This document shows, one piece after another, positions 45,103 to 56,030 of a stretch of 64,000 nucleotides of DNA. The stretch is taken from positions 201,101,013 through 201,165,012 of the forward strand of contig OY755038.1 of assembly GCA_963576565.1 (NCBI GenBank), given 5' to 3'. A program made the position numbers and the translations under genes. The notes under the pieces were generated by a model. It was not told the DNA's origin. It saw only the letters and a program-made list of their open reading frames with translations, and searched no databases. The DNA comes from Aspidapion aeneum. Taxonomy: Eukaryota; Arthropoda; Insecta; Coleoptera; Brentidae. The first letter of the stretch is position 1. Each line of letters starts with the position of its first letter.

Positions 45103-45194
45103 ATATATTGTTTAGGTGTACTATATTTTTTTTTGTTTTTATATTGAAAAATACTATATTTATGTTAAAAAAAGTTGGCAACCCTAAAAGGGAC

Positions 45195-46106
45195 ACCAGT
45201 GACAGGGTGCGAAATTGTGAAAAAAAATTCGATGTAATTAAAAAAACATGCAGAAATTAACATTTTGTGTAATTACCAACACCAAACGAAAAATTTGCAA
45301 AAATCCTATTTTAAATTCCTTATCCCCCCCCCCCCCCCCGAATATTTTTCCTGGGTACGGCCCCTGTAATGACTCATATAAAAAGAGGCGCCGAATTTAG
45401 TGTCAAGCAAACTTGAATTATAAATAAATTGTTATTATATCATCCGCAAAACTGATTGATTTGTTACGCACGCCTAAACAAAATTAACCACAATCAAAAT
45501 TAAACTTACTTTTTTACACATTGCGCTAATTTGGGTGGTACGTCTCTCTCTAAAAGTAGAAGACAATTACTGCGTACCTAATTACTTTGGTCGGTACTTT
45601 TTATAACACAGAACGTCCTTGTCGGCGGTACTCTGCAGACCAGACATCGCAGTTCAATAACCAATCCGGATCAAAAATATTAATTTTAAGGCGCCGCCGG
45701 ACCAGGCCCGCAACAAGGGGGAAGTACTACAGCATTATACAAATTGGGCACTTTTGGGGGGTCTAAGTTAGGCTACTATGGTATGTTGAGATTGTAACAA
45801 AACGAGATTTGAGTTTGTAAAATAAGTGGTATTTTTGCCATTTATAAGTTTTTAAATATTTTTAATCCAATATTGTTTTAGACATCAACAATCATTAATT
45901 ATAAGCAAGCATAGGTTAAGAATAAGTAAAATTTATGGCAACACAACAAATTTTCCAGATTATTTTCAATACCTTTGACAGTGGGAAAGAAGAATTTAGA
46001 GATCAGTTGGATGACTTGGTCAAGTTGATACCCTGAGAGTCTCTCGTTCTTATATTGAGACACAGCAGCCTGCATAAATAGAAGTTTTCCGAAAAATTTT
46101 TGTGTG
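45195..46106. other. Non-coding region before the tRNA-like gene
   Basis: Contains a C-run near 45326 and no recognisable gene. 45670-45730 is locally GC-rich (GGCGCCGCCGGACCAGGC). Confidence 0.45.
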
Positions 46107-46178
46107 GCTTCGGTGGTTCAGTGGTAGAATGTTTGCCTAGATAGCAAGAGATCCCGGGTTCGATACCCGGCCGAAGCA
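46107..46178 (+). tRNA. tRNA-like gene: glycine-type body with AGA anticodon loop
   Basis: 72 bases including the discriminator A fold as a tRNA: acceptor GCTTCGG/CCGAAGC (7 pairs), D arm GTTC-AGTGGTA-GAAT, anticodon stem TTTGC/GCAAG with loop CTAGATA, 5-base variable loop AGATC, T arm CCGGG-TTCGATA-CCCGG. Box A TGGTTCAGTGG and box B GGTTCGATACC are good. A TTTTTT terminator for RNA polymerase III follows 8 bases later. The body resembles insect tRNA-Gly, but the anticodon position reads AGA (serine codon) and there is no long variable arm as in tRNA-Ser. Position 37 is T, which is unusual. It may be a changed pseudogene or a tRNA-derived sequence; structure is well supported, identity is not. 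Confidence 0.75.
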
Positions 46179-46430
46179 GAAAACTTTTTTCTTATTTTTC
46201 TTTCTTTAATTTCACTTGTTGTTTAAACATACAAAAGGTTTTTTAAACCTAAAAGTTTAAAGAGTGTGAATATTTGAATAAAAAAGTTTAATAGTTAATT
46301 AACAGCAAAATCAAATATATAATAAGAAGTGAAAATGTAAAGTTTCAAAAAGAAAATTAAAAAGTTATGTATGATTTTCCTACATTATTTATATAATCGA
46401 GAGAGATTTATATATCCAAGAACCGCCAAA
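46179..46430. other. AT-rich flank after the tRNA-like gene
   Basis: Several T-runs, no gene. Confidence 0.4.
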
Positions 46431-46431
46431 T

Positions 46432-46695
46432 TCATTGGCGTAGCTAGGGGGGGGGGGGGGGCAGGGGGGGCCTGGCCCCCCCTGAAGTCCCTCAGGCCCC
46501 CCCTAAGATATTTTAGGCCTCCCTTACCGACTACTAGTAAATTTGTTATATTAAAATAGAACATTTAATGCGCGTATTTTTTTTTTATTCATTGCACACT
46601 TTGCACGACTCTTTAAAACCTATGTTTGCTTTTTGTTCAAGATAGACCGGGGCCACGGCCCCCCCTGAAAAGCAAGGCTAGCTACGCCACTTTCG
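46432..46695. mobile_element. MITE with GGCGTAGCTAG ends and G/C runs
   Basis: ATTGGCGTAGCTAGGGGGGG at the left; GGCTAGCTACGCCACTTT at the right gives the inverse. Interior is poly-G then CCCCCCTGAA-type phrases. About 260 bases. The frame 46371-46559 crosses it and is spurious. Confidence 0.65.
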
Positions 46696-47274
46696 AGATC
46701 ATAATAAGTAATATTATATATACATACTTATTATAATTATCAATTTTCAAATTGTTGCACAAATTGGTAGCTCGCAACATTTAAACCTTGGCCACTTGAG
46801 TTGACAGTACCACTGTCAAACGGGTCACCTATTACAAGATAGAGAAATAACTAACCCCTTTTGCAACATCTCTCAAGAGAAGTGGTAATAAAAAAAAAAT
46901 TAATAAAAAAAACCCCCAACTGCTAAATTTACTTGTAAGTACTAGTCGCAGTTTAGTACAAAATTGATAGATATACCTATAATGTACGACATGCTTCAAC
47001 TTTTAGTTTTGATGCACAAAGCGCACTTACGTAATTATAAAGTTTTGTATTTTCATGAATCAGATTATTGGATAATTTTGTACCCAGCCGCGACTAGTAG
47101 TTTAGTAGTTTTTTTTGGGTGTTTTTTTTATTATTTTTTTTTTATTTCCAACGTTTGGGTTTAATTCTTATTCAGCCTTATAAAAAGCACTATGCATTTA
47201 CAATTCATTTAGCTTTACCCAAAAAGTACGTGCAGATTTTCTACGGACGCGAACATTGTTACCTTCCATTGAGT
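46696..47274. other. Non-coding region
   Basis: No gene seen. The frame 46964-47164 is short and low-complexity. Confidence 0.4.
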
Positions 47275-47860
47275 GATGGTGGGGGGGGGGGGGGGGAGAC
47301 AGAGAGGAGGGAACTAGTGAAATGGTGTCGATAAAAATCCTAAAGCGTGTGCCGAAAGAATTTGTGAAATCGCTCTAAATTTGTGAAAGGTATAGCTACA
47401 ACTATTACTAATAAGGAGGGTGGGGAGAAGAGAGGGAGAGGAAAGGGAAAACTAGTAAAATGATGTTAAAAAAAAGGTCTTAAAGCGTGTGCAGAAAGAA
47501 TTTTTGAAATCGCTTTATATTTGTGAAAGATATAGCTACAACTATTACCAATAAGGAGGAAGGGGAGAAGGGAGGGAGGGGGAAACTAGTAAAATGATGT
47601 TGGAAAAAAGTCTTCAAGCGTGTGCAGAAAGAACTTTTGAAATTATTATAGCTATAACTATTACTAATAAGGATTGCGAGGAGGAGTGTGGGAGAGGCGT
47701 AGGGGGGACTAGTAAAATGGTTTTAATAAAAAATCTGAAGCGTATGTAGAAAATTTTTTTGGAATTGCTCTATATTTGATAAATTTATGCGAATAGGGTT
47801 TTTGAATGGGGTGGGGGGAATGACAGGAGGGGAGATGGGTAGGAGCAGGGAGGACTGCAA
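47275..47860. repeat. G-rich tandem array, ~125-140 base period
   Basis: Four units each carry ACTAGT(A/G)AAATG, AAAGCGTGTGCAGAAAGAA, GATATAGCTACAACTATTAC and a purine tract (GGAGAAGGGAGGGAGGGGG). ACTAGT falls at about 47313, 47451, 47585 and 47708. Each tract has several G-runs in one strand. Confidence 0.8.
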
Positions 47861-48334
47861 AGTACCTACAGCAAATTAGAGGACACTTGCAATGGGAATC
47901 AAAGGAATTTCAATAAAATCGCCTGAAATTTAGATAATTTGTATGCTTAACGCAGCCTACATCATGTGACAAAATGGCGTCTGAAGACCGCCATGTTGAT
48001 TCCTGTTTCGGGATCAGTAGCAATTCAACAAAACTTTTTTTGTCGAAATTGGTTCAGGCTTAACTTAAAAACCCTTCCTTTCGCCGTGCTGCGTTTTATT
48101 ATAGCCTTATTATAATTCAGGCCCTTCAGGTTCCGTTACTGCTTTAAACGATAGACGCAATAAACTTGGTATGAAACATAAAACTCCCCCAAACATTTGA
48201 AAAAGAAGAATGAACGCCCCACCCCTTGGGGGTTGACCATCTTAAATGTGTTGTTTTTTTGCGAATATTTTTTATTGGCTGATTCCCAGGGTGTAAAATA
48301 ATTCCTAATCAAAAATGTTACTACAGAAATAAAT
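47861..48334. other. Non-coding spacer
   Basis: One AAAATGGCGTCTGAAGACCG phrase near 47972 resembles the fold-back families. No gene. Confidence 0.4.
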
Positions 48335-48675
48335 GGATCCATGACGAATCTGATACCTTCCTAGCCGATTAGCACAGTCCACGGTATATCAGCCTTGAAA
48401 ACAGTTTTTTTGTAAATATCTCAGAAAGGAAAGCTTCTACTAAGTTTTTCGTTATAACACATATTATTGAGAAAAATGCGTTCTACCATATTCTGAAAAA
48501 CTGTTAAAAAACTCGTTACAGTATTAAAACACTATTTTTCATGTAAATCTCATGAAAATCCGTTCAGTGGTTTAGGAGCTATCGTGTTACAAATACACTC
48601 AGACAGACATCACGACGATATTGCTAAGATGGGTCAAAATACAGCCAAATAAATTAAATTAATAAATTTTCGGCG
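48335..48675 (+). mobile_element. Family R repeat, internally deleted copy
   Basis: AATGGATCCATGACGAATCT, TACCTTCCTAGCCGATTAG, and GGTTTAGGAGCTATCGTG are kept; the central GTCAAAAAACTGT region is mostly lost. Confidence 0.75.
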
Positions 48676-48679
48676 TAAA

Positions 48680-49310
48680 TACGAGGGTGGATCAAATATA
48701 AACAAGCCTTTGTTTATAAACTAGTTATTTAGAAACATGACACAAAACAGACATTTTCTCTACTTTACTACACATCCCCCTTCTCTGTTAATACACTTTT
48801 CCCAACGGTTTGACAGTTTCTTAATCCCGTTTTTATAAAAGGAAGCTGGGCGGGAGAATAACCAGTTGCGCACGAATGCCTTCACCTCTTCATTGGTCTG
48901 AAATTGCTCGCCTCCCAATGAATCTTTGAGTGGGCCAAACATATGAAAATCGCAAGGTGACAAAATCTGGGTATGGAGGGTATTCCAGCAGAGTCCAGTG
49001 CATTTCATTGATTTTGGCCTGTGTTAAAACTGCCGTATTAGGTCTAGCGTTGTCATGCAGGAGCAACACTTCTTGGATGGGTGTGCTCTCCTCTTTTGGC
49101 GATAATCAAGCTTTACATGGTCGAGTAAGTTGCAGTAGTAAGCCGCGTTTATTGTTATTCGCTCGTGCAAAAAATCGACCAACAAAACTCCTCTCCAGTC
49201 CCAGAAAACGGTCGCTAAAACTTTAACTGCAGAAATGATGGTAAGGACGACGTGGTTGACTCACGTTGTCGACACGCTCACAGCCGTCGTTAATTTCTTT
49301 GCACCAAGTT
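48680..49310 (-). pseudogene. Mariner transposase relic with 3' terminal repeat
   Basis: TA followed by ACGAGGGTGGATCAAATATA at 48680-48701 is a mariner terminal repeat. Minus-strand frames give VLATVFWDWRGVLLVDFL, TINAAYYCNLLDH, a LHDNARPNTA motif in another frame, then SPCDFHMFGPLKDSLGG and KNGIKKLSNRWEKCI. These are the catalytic D and C-terminal parts of a D,D34D mariner transposase. At least two frameshifts and a stop inactivate it. The opposite end is missing. Confidence 0.85.
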
Positions 49311-49673
49311 TTTACAGGTACCTACCCATGAAAGCATCTTATTTCCGAACTGTGCTCGCAAACTGCATCGAATTTCAGCATAAAGACGACAGTACAATTT
49401 GTAGAATAAGCTACAAAATAGTAATCAGATTCATCAAAACCATACAATGAGTTTGTAGCCAATACTATACTATTCAGTCGCGACTCGTAGAATAAAAATC
49501 TGGAGGTTGCAAAGGAGAATCGTAATTTTTTAACACCCAAATATACGGATCAAGCTTTAATAATAAAGGAATAAAAAACAAAATTAACATTTAATACACA
49601 CCTTTTGGGATTTACTTAAACGGACTAGGACACGACAAATTAAAATAAGAAATTAGCATGCAAAATAAACAAT
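49311..49673. other. Unassigned sequence beside the mariner relic
   Basis: Bases 49235-49450 contain an open frame (ending KIVIRFIKTIQ) with no recognised domain; it may be mutated mariner sequence. Confidence 0.35.
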
Positions 49674-50880
49674 CGGTTTGCAGTCGACCTGCAAACTCTC
49701 TGAGCTTTACGGGACGCGTATTTACGTTTCCGTGCTCATTTCACATCGGCGCGGTTTTGAAATAGACACGGAAATGTTACAATATATTTGGGTTCAAATA
49801 CGTGTTGATTTGAAGACTTTTGATCTCGAAATGAGCACGGATCTGTAAGAGAACATCGCTCATTAAACTATTACAAAAGCGTATACAACTGTCAGGTTAA
49901 AACGCTAACATGAAAGCTAATCAATCACATCTAACCTGACCGAACCAAAGCAAACTGAACCAATAATTAAAAAAAAAAAAACTTTCCTCACTTCTTACCC
50001 GGGATCCTAGAGAATGGGAATCCGAACCGAAACGAACCGAATTGAACCAAATAGAACCGAACCGAACCAAAGCAAACTGAACCAACAATTTAAAAAAAAG
50101 CTTTCCTGACTTCTTTCCCGGGATCCTAGAGGGTGTGAATATTGTTGTAGTTTAGTTTGGTTAGGTTAGGTTTGGTTCGGTTTAGTTAGGATCGGTTCGG
50201 TTCGGATTCACATCCTCTAGGATCCCGGGTAGGAACTCAGGAAAGTTTTTTTGAAAAAAATTATTGGTTCAGTTTGCTTTGGTTCGGTTCGGTTAGATTT
50301 GATTGATTAGCTTTCGTTAGGTTAGGTTTTTGAAACTTTCTATTTTCATGTGGTTAGAAATCAAGTGAAAATCATTTAAATCATTAAAATTTATTAATAA
50401 CAGAACAACATCTGTCGTCGTAGTTGCCGGTGTAAGACAATGAACACTGAACTTTGCAGGTATAGTTAATGGAAGAGTGTTCTTCAAACTTCAAAGAATT
50501 TCAAAATCTTGAGTAATATTAGTACAAACACTTTTAAACTGCTCCATAATTTTCATATTAACAAACATATAACCTCAAAATCAAACTAATAAACAACGTG
50601 AATCTAATTTAAGTTTCAAATGTGCACTAATAAGTAAACCCCTGCGCTGCGTAATTCAATACAAATCAGTACCTTGTTCGCGCCTCGGCGCCTTAAAATC
50701 AACACGCATTTGTAACCAAATATGTTGCAACATTTCCATGTCTATTTCAAAACCGCGCTGCCGTGAAATCAGCACGGAAACGTAAATACGCTTACGGAAC
50801 GGCTTTGAAATCCACGCATCGAAACAAAATCTCGCGCGCTTTGTAATAGGCGTATTGGGTTGCATTCGAGCTGCAAACCG
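49674..50880. mobile_element. 1.2 kb inverted-repeat element (GGTTTGCAG ends)
   Basis: GGTTTGCAG at the left and CTGCAAACC at the right bound arms of about 200 bases that share GTATTTACGTTTCCGTGCT, AAAACCGCGC and ACGGAAATGTTAC-like phrases in inverse order. The middle is the palindrome 49912-50340. Confidence 0.65.
49912..50340. repeat. Palindrome of GAACCGAACC repeats
   Basis: CCGAACCAAAGCAAACTGAA and CCCGGGATCCTAGAG occur twice directly, then in inverse form (TTCAGTTTGCTTTGGTTCGG, CTCTAGGATCCCGGGTAGG). It forms the loop part of the larger element. Confidence 0.7.
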
Positions 50881-51027
50881 CGAGATAAAGCCGTCACTGA
50901 GGGCGGCCTGCGCGCGCGATATAAAAGGTGCGGTAACGTATAAATGTACATAATTCTGGTGGTAATTTAAAAATATATAATTAATAGGTCTTTTATTATT
51001 TTACCTATATTTTTTGGGGGTCGCGCA

Positions 51028-51058
51028 AACCTGCGAACCTATGGACGAGCCGCCACTG
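51028..51058 (-). mobile_element. hAT-type terminus
   Basis: On the minus strand CAGTGGCGGCTCGTCCATAG is the same class of hAT end as at 29848. No partner end or transposase is seen nearby. Confidence 0.5.
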
Positions 51059-52091
51059 ATACTATTTTGTTTTGGGCAAGCAATATTTTTAGTAAATTCA
51101 GCCCTGCAATTTTGTCATTGTAGATTTTCTGTGAATAAACGCAATATTTACTAATCCGACCGGACACTTTAAAAAATATATTTTGGAAAATCTGTACTTC
51201 TAAAAAATTTTCGTTATAAATAAGATTTAATTTGAATACCAAACTGTCATTCGAAGAGCTTTTAAGTCAGGACTTACCAACATTTTTTTCTTAAAAGCAT
51301 GATTACTTTTTAACAAAAGGCGCGCAGGTGGTTTAATAAATCAAATTTCCCGTTTTAAAAAAAGCTGAAATATAAAGGACGTAAAACCTTCGGAATGACA
51401 GAATTCTGACGACCTCTTTTTATTTGAACAAGCAAGGGGAGAAAATATTGAAAAATTGATTTTGTTTTCTTTTTTCGTTTTTGTTACGTTCATTACATTA
51501 ACATATTAGGGACTTATTGCAACAAAGCTAGACTGTAATAGTGCCAGGCAATACTTTGACAGTTTTGCATTGTAAACTGACAGTTGATCCTCCATAATTA
51601 GCATAAAAAAGTCGAATTGAAACACAGGTGCTTTATTTATACTGGCAGTATTTACTCCGGTTCCTATAGTAAACAAAGGTCTTACTGTACTTATGTAAAA
51701 CTGTCAAAATATCTACTGCCTGGTACAATTATAGCCTGGCTTTACTGCAATAAGTCCCTATTTTAATATAAGCAAGGCGAAAGACGGGGTATTTTATTAA
51801 GGCGACATTTTACCTTTTATATTAAACAAAAAAAAGGATTGACGTTTAAATAGCTTATGAAAATTTTTATTTATTTTTTAAACTAATATAGAAACACAAA
51901 TATGAATACATTATTATTACGTTGATGGCCACAAGGGTGTATACAGGGCCCTGCCTCACAAGCGTGGTTCTGGGCCAAAATCCAGGGGGGGTGGGGGTAT
52001 AATGGTCGACGGAAACACTATTCATGTTATATTTTTTATTCTAGGGGGGTAATAGTACGTTTAGCGTGATATTTATTAACTAAAAATCCAT
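51059..52091. other. Non-coding region
   Basis: TGTCAAAATATCTACTGCCTGGTACAA near 51700 and TGCCAGGCAATACTTTGACAG near 51541 are inverse, as are ATTGCAACAAAGC and CTGCAATAAGTCCC, marking an element of about 0.27 kb at 51505-51765. The rest is unassigned. Confidence 0.45.
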
Positions 52092-53885
52092 ATACCGGGT
52101 GAGCCAAAAAAAATCACTTTTGAACTATACCATCGATTTTAATGGGACAAACTGTACTTGGCCGAGAATTAATCAGAGTTTTAAATAAATAAATTTTTTT
52201 GTTCGCCTTTTCAAAATCCAAGATGGCGCACTAAATAAAATTGTACCCTTCAAAGATGCTCATTTATTCTTGTGTTGCGAACATGTTTTAATATTTTTTT
52301 TAAATTACTAAAAAAGCACCATCCTTGCCACGCACAACAAGGTATGAACCAGCAAAATCAGTTTGGTGGTTCTAAAAAAAAATATTTTTGTTTTAACCAT
52401 TGTTTTGAATATTATACGATTGCCTTACCAATCATGTCCGCATTTATTTCCTTATAAATTCATTACTACTGAACCGATTTTGATGAAATAAAAAATATCT
52501 CGGTAAGAATTGATTGCTTTTTAAAGATCATGATCAAAATTTATAAACCTCTTAAAATTTAAGATGAACAGAATCATAATTGATTCTTCAAAATGGCGTG
52601 TTTAGTCTTATTTTTTGAAAATGTTTTAATTTTTTTTTTTTTGATTTATAGAAAAGCACTACTTTTCCCCCGCACAACAAGATATAAATTAGTAACATCG
52701 GTTTGGTAGTTCTTTAAAAAATCTGTTTTTGTTTCAGCCATTATTTTTCAGATTATACGATTGTATTGCCACTCCTGTCTGCATTTATTTCTTTATAAAC
52801 TCATTATTACTGAACCGATCTTAGTGAAATAAAAAAATATCATATAATAATGTAATCGAAATATGCCGCCATCTAAAATATTAGGATGTCGGAAATAATC
52901 ATACTTCCCTACCCTTCAAAGAAGCACGTTTATTCTTATTTTCAAAAAATGGTTTAGTTTTTTTTTAAATTTATAAAAAAGCACTTAATTAATTTTTATC
53001 TCTTAATGCGGGAAAAAAGTTATGTTTTTCTATAAATTAAAAAAAAAACTAAAATATTTTTGGAAAATAAGAATAAGCACGCCATTTTGAAGAATCAAGT
53101 ATGATTCTGTCCGACATCTTAAATTCTAAGATGGTGGCAAATTTTGATTATAGTCTTTAAAGAGCAGTCAATTCTCAACATGATTTTTTTATTTTACTAA
53201 AATTGGTTTAGTAATAACGAATTTTTAAGGAAATGAATGCAGACAGGATTGGCAATGCAATCTTATAATCTGTAAAACAATAGCTGAAACAAAAATAGAA
53301 TTTTTAATAACTATCACACCGATTTTTCTAATTTGCACCTCGTTGTGTGGGTGAAAAGTAGTGCTTTTCTAAAATTTAAAAAGAAAACTAAAATGTCTGC
53401 GGAAACTAAGAATAAACACGCTATTTTGGAGAATCAAGAATGATTCTGTTCGACATCTTAAAATTTAAGATGGCGATAAACTTTGATTATGATTTTTAAA
53501 AAGCAATCAATTCTCACCAGGATGTTTTTTATTTCATTAAAATCGGTTTAGTAGTAATGAAACATGATTGGCAAGGCAATCGTACAATATGCCAAACAAT
53601 GGCTGAAACAAATATATTTTTTTTAGACCCACTTACCCGATTTTGCTGATTCTTACCTTGTTGTACGTGGCAAGAATGCAGCTTTTTTAATAAATTAAAA
53701 AATAATTAAGACACGTTCGCAACACAAGAATAAACGAGCATCTTTGAAGGGTACATTTTAATTTCGTCCGACATCTTGGATTTTGAGATGGTGGACAAAA
53801 AATATATTCAGTCAAAACTCTGATTAATTCTCTGCTAAGTTATAATGAAAAAAAAATTGTCCGGTTTTTTTTGGCCCACCCGGTT
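52092..53885. mobile_element. 1.8 kb fold-back element (ACCGGGTG ends), complete
   Basis: ATACCGGGTGAGCCAAAAAA at the left; TTTTTTGGCCCACCCGGT at the right. The two halves are mirror images made of modules with AAGATGGCG, ACAACAAGGTATGAA, ATTATACGATTGC and AATTCATTA(C/T)TACTGAACCG. No coding content. Same family as 24524-30735. Confidence 0.8.
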
Positions 53886-54135
53886 TTTCATTTCTAGGGA
53901 GGATAATTACAACGTTACCTCCCCCTCATATCGGCGCTTGGCAACCTTAAAAAAACTGGCGTTCTATATTGCAAAGGTTATTTAGCTACGTTTTTTTGTT
54001 ATCGATAAAGCGAAATATTTTTGAAATTTTGATACGCTATTAAGCGGTTCCAGGGTTAATTCAACTTGATCTTAACCAATTAAAATAAAAACCCCTTTTT
54101 AGCCTGATTGTCACGGATATGTTAATTTAAATCTG

Positions 54136-54910
54136 GGGGTACGGACGTGACACGACAAGTTCGCGCAAACTGCTACACCACCCTTTCTTGAAACATTTCA
54201 GCCCATATTTGACCTATCTAAAACTCTACTTCGAAATGAGCTACGAACCTCAAGCTTTGCACAGTCGTAGACCTTTATCGAGTTAAGAATTCCCCTCAAG
54301 TTTTGTGGAGTTCCATAGAGTAATAAAGTAGTTACGAAATTTTGAAAAACGTCGAAATTGCCACTCACTCACTCATGTATAGATTATCAAAATTCTAGTA
54401 TACTTTCAGACATGCTACAAAGCTGAAACTTGGCAGACTAATACAAATTATGACCAACCCTTGGAAAAGATCATAAAAACCCCAAAATTCTAATTTATTC
54501 TTCTCCCCTATACATGTAAATTTATGTAAAAGTCACATTGCCCACTTCCACAATCGGTAGAGAGCTGAGCTTTGCCATACTGATAGGAAATATGATAAAA
54601 CTAAAAAAAAAAATTAAAAACCCGAAAATTCAAATTTATTTCCCTCCCCTACACATGTAAATGGATCTAAATAGCCCACTTCCAGAAACGCTAGAGAGCT
54701 AAGCTTTGGCAGACTGATAGAAACTATGAGAAAACAATAGGAAATAACTTAAAAACCTCAAAATTTTAATTTACTTTCCTCCCCTATAAATGTAAAGTTA
54801 TGTAAAAGTAACATTGTCGACATCCACAAACGCTAGAGAGCTAAGCTTTGGAAGGCTGATAGAAACTATGATAAAACCATAGGAAAAAATTTTAAAACCT
54901 CAAAATTTTA
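54136..54910. repeat. 142-base tandem array with leader, copy 2
   Basis: The leader (TTTCAGCCCATATTTGACCT, AAACGTCGAAATTGCC, CATGTATAGAT) is followed by four units with CGCTAGAGAGCTAAGCTTTG near 54400, 54543, 54678 and 54826. Counterpart of 10744-11880 with fewer units. Confidence 0.8.
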
Positions 54911-55489
54911 AATAAGGCATTGTTACCTCGCGCTAAATTTCGTGGTTCTTTTGAAATTTTAAAACCACACAATAGGATAAGAGACAGAGTACATTTTTCC
55001 GTGCGTGAGACAAGCAACAAGAATCAGAAACATCCCTTCGACCGCCTCAAGAAAAATGGCGTGTTAATTACTTTCTCCAATGTATTAAAATTTGCTATAC
55101 TTGAAAGTGGTCGGTTTGTGTACTAAACCATAGAACTAGAAGCTTCAGCCCTTCAGCTACGTGGTGTCATTATTAGATCCTGACAGGGGCCCCTGGGACG
55201 TGAAGAAATTGGCAGCACATCGGTGAGTACTCTTGTTTTCGACTTTCCGTTGTGTGATTTAAAGCAATTAATCTATGATCTCTTAATTTTCGTGATTACG
55301 CATCAATTATTATGTTTGTTCGCGATTTCGTTTAATAAAAATCCGTCTTTCTTTAAACTTGAATCATATTTTGTATTAAGCTATAAAAGTCTGCCATTTG
55401 CAAGTGTGAGTCACAAATTGTATTAAGTGACCTTAAGCACTGCAAACTTTCAAGTTTGAGACATTTGAGACAAATTCGTTGAAAAATAA
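54911..55489. other. Non-coding region
   Basis: The 68-codon frame at 54920-55126 (starting MLPRAKFRGSFEILKPHN) has no recognised domain. A donor-like GTGAGT at 55223 follows a short open stretch (LLDPDRGPWDVKKLAAH), but no acceptor or partner exon was found. Confidence 0.35.
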
Positions 55490-56030
55490 AGAAACCCACC
55501 ATTTTGGATCCGCCATTTTGAATTTTTTATGAGTTTGAGTCAAAAGTTCTATATTTGATACATATCGGTGCATAAATAAGAAAATCTGCCATTTAAATTT
55601 TTTTTAAGTTTTAGGGTAAAACTGTATTAAGTGATCCCAAACACTTTAAACTTTCAAGTTTGAGACAAATCGGTTTAAAAATAAAGAAATCCGCCATTTT
55701 GGATTCGCCATTCTTGTAATCAAAAGCGTAAATTTTATGTTATCAGGTTACCAGAACTCTAGACCTACCAAAACTTCAACACTCGACTTGATGGATTTAA
55801 CTCTAACAAAACCAAATTTCAAGAATATTACATAAAAGATTTTTTAAAGATGTTTTTGCATAAATAATAATCTATCTATTTTGTTCTTCGTCTGCACATT
55901 TTATCAAGAAAAAATATTTTAGTCCGGCGCCCAGTTGGCCCGGCGTCCAGTTGGCCCGGTGCCCAGTTGGCCTGCCGCCCAGTTGGCCCACCGCCCAGTT
56001 GGTGGCGCCGAGTTGGCTGCGCCCAGTTGT
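55490..56030. mobile_element. Second GGCGCC element, right part
   Basis: Interior (CCGCCATTTTGGATTCGCCA, ATGGATTTAACT, CACATTTTATCAAGAAAAAA) matches 23580-23810. The right end has seven units of GCCCAGTTGGCC type at 55921-56030. No left end of this type is visible. Confidence 0.7.

Larger units (their letters stand above)
44029..45186 (+). mobile_element. hAT element relic (TAGGGTTGCCAAC ends)
   Basis: TAGGGTTGCCAAC and its inverse bound 1158 bases. Flanking octamers TAAAGGAC (44021-44028) and AAAGGGAC (45187-45194) agree at 6 of 8 positions, fitting the 8-base hAT duplication. A transposase C-terminus remnant lies inside, together with a nested MITE. Confidence 0.8.

Noticed and set aside
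46371..46559. Gly/Pro-rich frame
   Set aside because: Created by the poly-G and poly-C runs of a MITE.
50905..50950. TATAAAAG box near 50922 as a promoter
   Set aside because: No TCAGT initiator at the right distance and no coding sequence downstream.
54920..55224. 68-codon frame followed by a GTGAGT donor
   Set aside because: Different frames, a stop between them, no acceptor and no recognised domain.
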